Shown here piece by piece: positions 1 to 5,227 of a stretch of DNA of 5,227 nt. The translations under genes and the position numbers were made by a program. Origin of the DNA: Schaalia odontolytica (GTDB taxonomy: Bacteria; Actinomycetota; Actinomycetes; Actinomycetales; Actinomycetaceae); assembly GCA_958415245.1 (NCBI GenBank), contig CATYYP010000138.1, forward strand, positions 1-5,227, given 5' to 3'. Every line of letters begins with the position of its first letter. The first letter of the stretch is position 1. The notes beneath the pieces are model-generated. The model was not told where the DNA came from. It did no database searches and saw nothing but the letters and a program-made list of their open reading frames with translations.

Positions 1-55
1 TCGATACCTGAACGTCCATTGTCAGAATGTCGACATAGTGGCGGTCAAAGAACAT
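1..55 (-). CDS. Partial 5' end of a probable PfkB-family sugar kinase (IolC-like), running off the left edge
   Basis: Reading leftwards from an ATG at 55-53, the frame stays open to the window edge and gives MFFDRHYVDILTMDVQVS, 18 residues plus one base. A purine-rich ribosome binding site (GGAGGGGAAGGG, complement of 63-74) ends 7 bases before the ATG, which supports a real start. The hydrophobic strand around VDILTM resembles the first beta strand of PfkB-family (ribokinase-like) carbohydrate kinases. It is also similar to the start of 5-dehydro-2-deoxygluconokinase (IolC) of myo-inositol catabolism, although the usual Gly after that strand is Asp here. The divergent GntR/UTRA regulator fits a sugar-catabolic gene. 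What is seen is a start signal and 18 codons; the family is an inference from very little sequence, and IolC specifically is a guess. It could be another sugar kinase or an unrelated protein. Confidence 0.5.
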   Translation of the reverse strand, partial: MFFDRHYVDILTMDVQVS

Positions 56-62
56 GAGTGGG

Positions 63-74
63 CCCTTCCCCTCC
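63..74 (-). promoter_or_regulatory. Ribosome binding site of the left-edge minus-strand gene
   Basis: On the minus strand these bases read GGAGGGGAAGGG. The AAGGG end lies 7 bases upstream of the ATG at 55-53, a standard Shine-Dalgarno distance. This site is the main reason for choosing that start over the in-frame ATG at 19-17, which has no purine-rich stretch before it. Confidence 0.55.
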
Positions 75-203
75 ATCGGGGTAGCCCGTGAACCTGATGA
101 TCCAAGGGCGTACTCGACAAACAATCGTCACGCTCTATCCACACAATATGCAACAGAACGCCGTCCCCCTCTCCAACATCAACACTGATACCATGTAACC
201 GTA

Positions 204-209
204 TTTAAT
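204..209 (+). promoter_or_regulatory. Candidate -10 element for the GntR regulator gene
   Basis: TTTAAT matches the sigma-70-type -10 consensus TATAAT at five of six positions and sits in the most AT-rich part of the gap. It would give a 5' leader of roughly 28 bases ahead of the ATG at 244. No good -35 is seen at 16-18 bases; TCAACA at 179-184 is the nearest resemblance but is 19 bases away. It overlaps the imperfect TGT...ACA repeat (194-214), a position compatible with autorepression. Confidence 0.3.
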
Positions 210-243
210 TAACACGCAGTCGCGCCGCACATGAAGGTTTGAC

Positions 244-1011
244 ATGTCCAAAACATCGCGCAGCTCGGAGAACGCTCCCTACGTTCCGGACATTACGCTG
301 GACCGTTCTTCTCCCGTGCCCTTGTACTTTCAGATCTCGGAGCCCATCGCACAGCTCATCAACTCCGGCGCCCTGCCCGCGGACACGCGCCTGGAGGACG
401 AGCTATCTATGGCAGCGCGGCTGCACGTCTCTCGGCCCACGGCACGACAGGCGCTCCAGCGCCTCGTTGACCGCGGCCTCCTGACGCGCCGCCGCGGCGT
501 CGGTACGATCGTGTCCCCGCGCCACGTCCACCGCCCCATGGAGCTCACCTCCCTCATGCGCGACCTCGTCGACGCCGGCCATAAGGTCCACACGACGATC
601 CAGCGCTACGAGGCGCGCCCGGCCAACGCTCAGGAAGCCGACGTCCTCAAGATCACCGAGGGAACACTCATCGTCCACATTGAGCGCACGCGTTTTGCCA
701 ACGACGAGCCGATCGCCGTGCTTACCAACTTCATCCCGACGGACATCGCGCCGACCATGCAGGAGCTCGAGTCCGCTTCCCTCTATGACCTGATGCGCGA
801 GCGCGGGGTCACCCTGGCCTCGGCCCGCCAGGTGATCGGCGCCCGCAGCGCGACAACAAAGGAAGCCAAGCTCCTGTCCGAGCACCGCGGCGCCGCCCTG
901 CTGACGACGCAGCGCACGACATACGACCCCTCGGGACGCATTGTCGAGTACGGCGACCACATCTACCGCGCATCGCGATACTCCTTCGAAGCCAGCCTTT
1001 TCGCCCAGTGA
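244..1011 (+). CDS. GntR-family transcriptional regulator, HutC/UTRA subfamily
   Basis: This gene encodes a 255-residue DNA-binding regulator, a normal length for the subfamily. After a short variable tail, residues about 24-91 form the GntR winged helix-turn-helix. It begins with the typical PVPLYFQISEPI, has the recognition region LHVSRPTARQALQRLVDRG (about 60-78), and ends in the wing TRRRGVGTIVS. Residues about 96-248 match a UTRA ligand-binding domain, with HIERTRFANDEPIAVLTNFIP in the middle and a C-terminal RIVEYGDHIYRASRYSFEA segment. UTRA domains bind small effectors, often sugars, sugar phosphates or amino-acid intermediates, and relieve repression. The start at 244 is preceded by GAAGG (233-237) with 6-base spacing. 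The divergent left-edge gene is its likely target, and the variant resembles regulators found beside actinobacterial inositol or sugar-kinase genes. The effector cannot be read from the sequence. Confidence 0.93.
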   Translation: MSKTSRSSENAPYVPDITLDRSSPVPLYFQISEPIAQLINSGALPADTRLEDELSMAARLHVSRPTARQALQRLVDRGLLTRRRGVGTIVSPRHVHRPMELTSLMRDLVDAGHKVHTTIQRYEARPANAQEADVLKITEGTLIVHIERTRFANDEPIAVLTNFIPTDIAPTMQELESASLYDLMRERGVTLASARQVIGARSATTKEAKLLSEHRGAALLTTQRTTYDPSGRIVEYGDHIYRASRYSFEASLFAQ

Positions 1012-1426
1012 CAAGGCATTGATGCTTTATCCTGATAATTCGTCGAAGGTCAGAAGTACTCTCCATAGACTTGTTTTTGCCGCAAGAGTCGGAAGCAATC
1101 ACAAAGGAACGCTTCTCACCATAGCCATCGAGCACACCCCCAGAGCCCATTCTGGGCTCCGGGGATAACCCGCCAGCCGTCCGGTGGAACGATTCGTCGG
1201 ATCCGGCCGAGCTGACGCAGTCCGCCCCATTCGACCATAGCGCTCCTGCCTGCAACTCAACCATTGCTCGCACCATACAACACCGCCGAGTAGCATCCCA
1301 CCAAATAATCCCAAGAGAACAGATAGTAGAATTTCTCTAAATGACGTTCAAAAAACCGTTGCTTTTCCTTCACCTTAATTCTATGCCACTCATAAGAGCA
1401 GAAATCTCGTAATTTTCAGTGCATGA
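1012..1426. other. 415-base intergenic region between convergent genes, with an AT-rich right half
   Basis: No convincing gene was found here on either strand. The left part contains the hairpin at 1138-1164 and GC-rich sequence to about 1240. By direct count the stretch 1321-1420 has 34 G/C in 100 bases, far below the neighbouring genes. Short open frames exist on the minus strand (1257-1373 from GTG, and 1099-1314 from TTG), but neither has a usable ribosome binding site or recognisable protein features. No tRNA-like fold, CRISPR repeat or insertion-sequence end was recognised. A run of six A at 1350-1355 (T on the minus strand) lies about 75 bases past the adnB stop, but without a good stem before it. 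Confidence 0.6.
1138..1164. terminator. Strong GC-rich stem-loop between convergent genes, probable terminator lacking a U tract
   Basis: CCCCAGAGCCCA (1138-1149) pairs with TGGGCTCCGGGG (1153-1164) in 11 of 12 positions, with a single A-C mismatch (1142/1160) and a three-base loop, TTC. It lies 126 bases past the stop of the GntR gene and about 260 bases past the stop of the adnB-like gene, so it could serve transcription from either side. No run of T follows it on either strand. It is therefore not a classical intrinsic terminator; U-less hairpin terminators have been proposed in actinobacteria. It could instead be an RNA-stabilising 3' structure. Confidence 0.5.
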
Positions 1427-4400
1427 TCATGGACGCAATACTTCCTTCAGCGCCTCATCCAGGGAAATTTCCGCTCCAGTGATCATGTCTTCCAGGCTCT
1501 CGAGCGTGTGATGCGAGGGCCCTGCCAGGAAGGCGACCATTGCACCCACATCGGACGCATCCACGCCCGTGCGCGCCGCCCACGCGCGCCGATACAGGCG
1601 CAGCTGAGTCACGAAGTACGCGACCTTGTCAGGCTTGGTCGTGGCGGTCACCGGGCGTCCACTCTTCCAGTCGACGACCAGGTATCGGGGACCATCGCCG
1701 CGCACGCGCTCGAACACGGCGTCGATGCGTCCCTGGACGGACACGCCGCCCACCTCCACCGAGAAGGCCTCCTCGATCGCGACGGCCCGGTAGTCCGACA
1801 GCTCGTCCGCAACAAACGCGCGGAAGTTCGCGCGCAGCCGCTCGAGACGCTCGCGCTCACCGTCCGTCAGCAGGGCCTCGTCCGCCGCGTCGTCGCCGCC
1901 GGCCAGAGCGGCATCCTCACCCGCACCCGCCTCGTTGCCCGCAGTAATCTCCGAGGCCGGATCCGCGCTCGCGAGGTGAAGCTCGCGCTCCACCCACGCG
2001 TGAAACACCGTGCCCAGCGCAGAAAACGAGCTGGGACGAGCCGGCATCGGCCGACGCATGTCTCGCGCGAACTCATCCGCATCCTGCAGGAGCGCCGACA
2101 CGGACGTCGCGGGAACCCGCTCGGCCGACAGGTCCACGACCGGCGTTTCCAGCCCCAGGTGATACTCCTCGATGAGGGCGACCGTATCGCGCACCGCCGG
2201 GTCCTCGCCCAGCTGCGCCAAAGCCTCGTACACGTCCTGATCCTGAGGCATCGCGTCGATCTGAGCCTGCACTGCCGCAGCGGCAGCCGCAACGCGCTGA
2301 CGCGAGGGACCCGGCGCCTGCGGGAAGGTCTCGAACACCCGCACACCCGCGCCCTGATCGCTGCCCTCCTCGGCCTGAGGGACAGGCATCATCAAGCACC
2401 TGCCCTCCCCCACCGAGGACTTCACGGCATGGTCACGCCACCGCCCGTTGGACCACATCTGCGGGTCTTCGATGGCACCGCACGAACCCGACGAGATGCC
2501 AGGCGTGTGCTCGAAGAGCTGGGCGCTGGCATCCATCAGGTAGCGCGACGGATGCGTCACCTTCTTATTGAACCCAGACGTCCAGGAGCCCACCAGCAGC
2601 TGAGCGCTGCGCGCACGCGTCATGGCCACGTAGGCCAGGCGACGCTCCTCGCGCTCCGCGTGCTCCCCGAGGGAAGCACCGTACTCGCCCTCCAGCCACT
2701 GCTTGAAGGCAGTCGACGGATTCTTTGCCCCCTCAACGTCGAACTCGAAAGGCGGCAGATCTGCTCGATCTCCTCGCAACGGATGCGGCAACGAGCCGGC
2801 GTCGGTCACCCATGCCTTGTTCGCGGGAGGATCATCCGTCCACGGTCGGCTCTTGCTCTTGTGCAGGGGGAACGAGCCATCGGCCAGCCCAAACACCACA
2901 ACCCCATCCCATTCCAGGCCCTTCGAGCCGTGGACGGTCAGGATCTGCACGGCGTTCGGGTCCGGCTCGCCCAGCGGAGCATCCAGCCCGTCCTCACGTT
3001 TCTCCGCCATGTCCAGATACGCCAGGAAAGACCCGAGGGACGCACCCGGAGTCTCTTGCTCGTAGGCTGCAGCCACAGAAATGAACTCATCGAGCGCCGC
3101 ACGCCCACCCATCGACAGTGGATCCGCGATCACATCGTCCAGGGTGCCCATGATGAGGATCGTGCGCTCGACCTGCTCGGTGATCGAACGCCCCACCCCC
3201 TCACGGACCTGACGCAGGCGCTCAGCCAACAGGCGCACGCGGCGCACCGCTTCCTCGCTGACTGCGGGCCGCCCCTCGGCCGCCCACCCGGGCTTCGGAG
3301 GGGAATCCACCGCATCCAACAGAACTGCCTGATGAGGGTGAACGCCCTCCTGACGTGCCAGGAAACGCGCCCAGTCGCCCAGCGCCATCAGGTCGGCCGC
3401 ACCCAGGTCAATGCCAGCCAGCAGACGAGCCAGCCACGGGGATGCCTCGACGTCGTACGCCAGTTCCAAGGCGGCGCGCACATCCTGCACGGCAGGCTGA
3501 TCGAGCAGACCACCCAGGCCCACGATCTCCGTCGGGATCCCAGCCTCACGCAGGGCATCGTCGATCAACGGAAAGTCCCGACGCTGCCTGCTCAACACGG
3601 CGACACTGCGCCGCTTGCCGTCCTTAACCGGCTGCGAGCGCACCCGCTGCACGAAATCGACCATCGCGCCGAGCGCCTCGTCGTAATCCTGCGTGAAAGC
3701 AATGTCGACGGCTCCGGGCCCCGCCCCATCCCTGGGAACCAGGACGGGGGACTGCGCCTTGAGCTCCTGCTTGCCCACCTGGAAGGAGGGCACCTCACGC
3801 AGGGGCGCCGCCACCCTGTTCGCAGCGTCCAGGATCGACACGTCGTTACGCCAGGCAGTTGAGAGCGTGAGCGTCTGCCCCTCGTCGGGTACGCCCGTCT
3901 GGAACCGATCCAAGAAGGACTCAAGGGACGAGGCCGAGGCCCCCCTCCAGCCGTAAATGGCCTGATTCGGGTCGCCTACCGCGGTGACCGCGTGATCTGA
4001 GAAGAGCATCGACAGCAGGTCCATCTGGATGACCGAGGTGTCCTGGAACTCGTCGAGCAGGACCGCGCGGAATTCCTCGCGCAGGGACGCACGAACCGCC
4101 GGCGCCTCGCGCACGATGCGCGTGGCCAGGACCAGCTGATCGGAAAAATCCAGGAAGCCCATCTCGCGTTTTCGCTGCTGGTAGGCGGCGATCGGACCCA
4201 AGAAGGCGATGCGACGCGAATTCACGTCCATGGCCTTGCGAGACTCCTTGTTCCCGCGCCCCACCTGCTCGAGCTCGCGCCCAAACTCCTCCAGGGCCTC
4301 GCGCGCACTCTCCACTGTATAGCCGTGCTCCGCAATTTCGCCCGCGAGGTGCAGGACCTTTCCAACGACGCCGGCCGGGGTGAGCTCATCATCCAGGTCG

Positions 4401-4855
4401 GTGGGCCACGACTCAACGATCTGCGTCATGAGGTCGATCGCCCCGGCCTCGGACAGCATCGAAAAGTCCGGGTCGATCCCGATACGCATGCCGTGCTCGG
4501 AGACAATGCGCTCCGCGAAGGAGTTGTAGGTCAGCGCCACCGGGTCCTCGTCGAGGCGCTCACGCAGCTGGGGCATCTCGCGAGAGAGCAGTCGGATGCG
4601 CTCACGCAGGCGCTCCCCCAGCTCGCCGGCGGCCTTGCGCGTGAAGGTGAGGCCAAGGATCGACGACGGGGTCAGGTCCGGATGGTTCGCCAGGAGCCAG
4701 AGGACCCGCATCGACATGGTCTCGGTCTTGCCCGACCCGGCGCCCGCGACGACGAGGAGAGGGCGGCGCGGAGCCTCGACCACGCGCACCTGCTCAGGCG
4801 TCGGCGTCTTCGTCGCGTCGACGATTGCCTGGATCTGCAGGGCACCAAGATTCAT
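1427..4855 (-). CDS. adnB: AdnB-like subunit of a double-strand-break resecting helicase-nuclease (UvrD motor plus RecB-type nuclease)
   Basis: The product is 1142 residues, close to but somewhat longer than the mycobacterial AdnB I recall (about 1095). The motor has a Q motif (PTPEQ, Gln22), Walker A GAGSGKT (38-44), TFTRKAA (70-76), Walker B LLDEFQDT (Asp268, Glu269), GDPNQAIYGWRGA (294-306), Arg336 in motif IV, VHGSKGLEWD (641-650) and motif VI YVAMTRAR (742-749). This is an intact SF1A ATPase. The C-terminal nuclease shows GTVFHAWVE (His952), GRIDAV (Asp1045), VVDWKSG (Asp1062, Lys1064) and QLRLY (Gln1084, Tyr1088), a complete PD-(D/E)XK site. Asp1062 is 81 residues from the end, matching the AdnB catalytic Asp as I recall it. 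In AdnAB the AdnB motor drives 3'-to-5' translocation and its nuclease cuts the 3' strand. The ATG at 4855 was chosen over a frame extending to 5038 because it has AAAGGAC upstream, abuts the Q motif, and the extension would overlap the upstream gene. RecB or AddA are the alternatives; a nuclease on the upstream partner too favours AdnB. Confidence 0.92.
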   Translation of the reverse strand: MNLGALQIQAIVDATKTPTPEQVRVVEAPRRPLLVVAGAGSGKTETMSMRVLWLLANHPDLTPSSILGLTFTRKAAGELGERLRERIRLLSREMPQLRERLDEDPVALTYNSFAERIVSEHGMRIGIDPDFSMLSEAGAIDLMTQIVESWPTDLDDELTPAGVVGKVLHLAGEIAEHGYTVESAREALEEFGRELEQVGRGNKESRKAMDVNSRRIAFLGPIAAYQQRKREMGFLDFSDQLVLATRIVREAPAVRASLREEFRAVLLDEFQDTSVIQMDLLSMLFSDHAVTAVGDPNQAIYGWRGASASSLESFLDRFQTGVPDEGQTLTLSTAWRNDVSILDAANRVAAPLREVPSFQVGKQELKAQSPVLVPRDGAGPGAVDIAFTQDYDEALGAMVDFVQRVRSQPVKDGKRRSVAVLSRQRRDFPLIDDALREAGIPTEIVGLGGLLDQPAVQDVRAALELAYDVEASPWLARLLAGIDLGAADLMALGDWARFLARQEGVHPHQAVLLDAVDSPPKPGWAAEGRPAVSEEAVRRVRLLAERLRQVREGVGRSITEQVERTILIMGTLDDVIADPLSMGGRAALDEFISVAAAYEQETPGASLGSFLAYLDMAEKREDGLDAPLGEPDPNAVQILTVHGSKGLEWDGVVVFGLADGSFPLHKSKSRPWTDDPPANKAWVTDAGSLPHPLRGDRADLPPFEFDVEGAKNPSTAFKQWLEGEYGASLGEHAEREERRLAYVAMTRARSAQLLVGSWTSGFNKKVTHPSRYLMDASAQLFEHTPGISSGSCGAIEDPQMWSNGRWRDHAVKSSVGEGRCLMMPVPQAEEGSDQGAGVRVFETFPQAPGPSRQRVAAAAAAVQAQIDAMPQDQDVYEALAQLGEDPAVRDTVALIEEYHLGLETPVVDLSAERVPATSVSALLQDADEFARDMRRPMPARPSSFSALGTVFHAWVERELHLASADPASEITAGNEAGAGEDAALAGGDDAADEALLTDGERERLERLRANFRAFVADELSDYRAVAIEEAFSVEVGGVSVQGRIDAVFERVRGDGPRYLVVDWKSGRPVTATTKPDKVAYFVTQLRLYRRAWAARTGVDASDVGAMVAFLAGPSHHTLESLEDMITGAEISLDEALKEVLRP

Positions 4856-4861
4856 CGCTCT

Positions 4862-4868
4862 GTCCTTT
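4862..4868 (-). promoter_or_regulatory. Ribosome binding site that sets the adnB start
   Basis: The minus strand reads AAAGGAC here, 6-7 bases before the ATG at 4855-4853 and inside the 19-base gap after the upstream stop codon. It supports translation from this ATG. The same frame is open for 61 more codons upstream, but that stretch overlaps the adnA-like gene and encodes Arg-rich, non-conserved sequence. Confidence 0.6.
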
Positions 4869-4874
4869 TCCACG

Positions 4875-5227
4875 TCACTCCACCACCTTGTGGCCACGCT
4901 CGCGTGCCGGGCACAGCCGATCGAAAGAACAGTACGCGCAGGCCGCATCCGAGGGACGCGCCTCAAAGTAGGGGCCTCTCGCATCCACCGTGACTGTGCG
5001 GAGCTTATCGTGCCAATCCTCCAGGGCCTGCCCCTCAAGGCGCGGCTGATCGAAATACTTCAGCTTATCGTCGCCAAGCAGGGCGATGCGCGCTCCCGCG
5101 ACCCTCTCGCCCGAGGCAAGCAGGGCCATCTGGTACGCCGCCAGCTGCGGATTATCGGGGACGGTCTTCGCCGAATATCCGCTCTTTCCGGTCTTCAGGT
5201 CGGTGACGCGTACCCCCTCGTCGACAT
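4875..5227 (-). CDS. adnA: AdnA-like helicase-nuclease subunit, C-terminal 116 residues only (5' end outside the window)
   Basis: The frame is open from the right edge to a TGA at 4877-4875 and encodes the end of a RecB-type PD-(D/E)XK nuclease. VTDLKTGK supplies the catalytic Asp and Lys, and NPQLAAYQ (Gln and Tyr, about 20 residues later) is the usual helix motif. It is followed near the C-terminus by CAYCSFDRLC, a C-x2-C-x5-C set. In AddB and AdnA nucleases such cysteines, with a fourth one upstream of the nuclease core, hold a 4Fe-4S cluster; the fourth would lie outside this window. The catalytic Asp is 108 residues from the end, close to the spacing I recall for mycobacterial AdnA. AdnA's nuclease cuts the 5' strand during end resection. 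The 19-base gap to adnB implies one transcript. The motor domain is not visible, so AdnA rests on the nuclease, the cysteines and the neighbour; an AddB-like protein is the main alternative. Confidence 0.85.
   Translation of the reverse strand, partial: VDEGVRVTDLKTGKSGYSAKTVPDNPQLAAYQMALLASGERVAGARIALLGDDKLKYFDQPRLEGQALEDWHDKLRTVTVDARGPYFEARPSDAACAYCSFDRLCPARERGHKVVE

Larger units (their letters stand above)
56..243. promoter_or_regulatory. Divergent intergenic control region between the left-edge gene and the GntR regulator gene
   Basis: These 188 bases separate two start codons that point away from each other, so both promoters should lie here, as should any operator bound by the GntR protein. 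The region is less GC-rich than the genes, especially around 181-214. TGT at 194-196 and ACA at 212-214 are the ends of an imperfect inverted repeat centred on position 204, with an additional A198/T210 pair. This is a possible but weak operator. On the minus strand a TTGTTT/GATCAT pair about 16 bases apart (around 92-120) is a poor promoter match and is not called separately. HutC-type regulators commonly bind operators in their own divergent promoter region; that this one does so is inferred from layout. Confidence 0.5.

Noticed and set aside
403..1014. Minus-strand open frame of about 200 codons opposite the GntR gene
   Set aside because: It is a shadow of the GntR coding sequence, with no domain, no good start signal and a composition explained by codon bias.
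1099..1314. Minus-strand open frame of 71 codons in the intergenic gap, starting with a Gly-rich hydrophobic stretch
   Set aside because: It needs a TTG start with no Shine-Dalgarno sequence, runs through the strong hairpin, and its later part is not protein-like.
1347..1370. T6 run on the minus strand downstream of adnB as an intrinsic terminator
   Set aside because: No stable GC stem precedes it in the minus-strand direction; the best pairing is a few A-T pairs with a mismatch.
1422..1431. Palindrome CATGATCATG overlapping the adnB stop codon
   Set aside because: A 10-base palindrome is short enough to arise by chance. It is not followed by a T run and nothing links it to a function.
1508..3862. 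Very long plus-strand open frame (784 codons) antisense to the adnB-like gene
   Set aside because: It lies wholly opposite a gene with complete conserved motifs. Its product is Arg/His/Leu-rich without recognisable domains, as expected from the mirror frame of GC-biased codons.
4856..5038. 61-residue N-terminal extension of the adnB-like frame
   Set aside because: It overlaps the adnA-like coding sequence in another frame, is Arg-rich and unconserved in character, and the ATG at 4855 has its own ribosome binding site next to the Q motif.

Overview
The window is GC-rich in its genes (clearly above 60% by eye) and carries an AdnA/AdnB-type helicase-nuclease pair. That two-subunit architecture is typical of Actinomycetota. 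The protein style and moderate-to-high GC suggest a member of the Actinomycetaceae or a relative (Actinomyces/Schaalia-like), but the genus is only a guess.

Layout. (1) 1-55, minus strand: the first 18 codons of a gene running off the left edge. It has a good Shine-Dalgarno sequence and an N-terminus resembling PfkB-family sugar kinases, possibly IolC. (2) 56-243: a divergent intergenic region of 188 bases that should hold promoters and operators for both flanking genes. (3) 244-1011, plus strand: a complete GntR-family regulator of the HutC/UTRA subfamily. (4) 1012-1426: a 415-base gap between convergent genes with no convincing gene. It holds one strong GC-rich stem-loop (1138-1164) and an AT-rich block (about 34% GC over 1321-1420). 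(5) 1427-4855, minus strand: a complete adnB-like gene of 1142 codons (UvrD-type motor plus RecB-type nuclease). (6) 4875-5227, minus strand: the 3' end of an adnA-like gene, with nuclease core and part of an iron-sulfur cluster motif, 19 bases upstream of adnB.

Function. The right-hand two thirds encode DNA double-strand-break resection: AdnA and AdnB form a heterodimer that unwinds and degrades broken ends to start homologous recombination. The left part looks like the edge of a sugar or inositol catabolism locus, with the UTRA-type regulator transcribed away from the first catabolic gene and probably controlling it. The two modules converge on the 415-base gap and have no evident functional link.

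I found no convincing evidence for a previously undescribed system. The observations most worth a second look are the divergent control region, the strong hairpin and AT-rich island between the modules, and the acidic insert in the AdnB nuclease domain.
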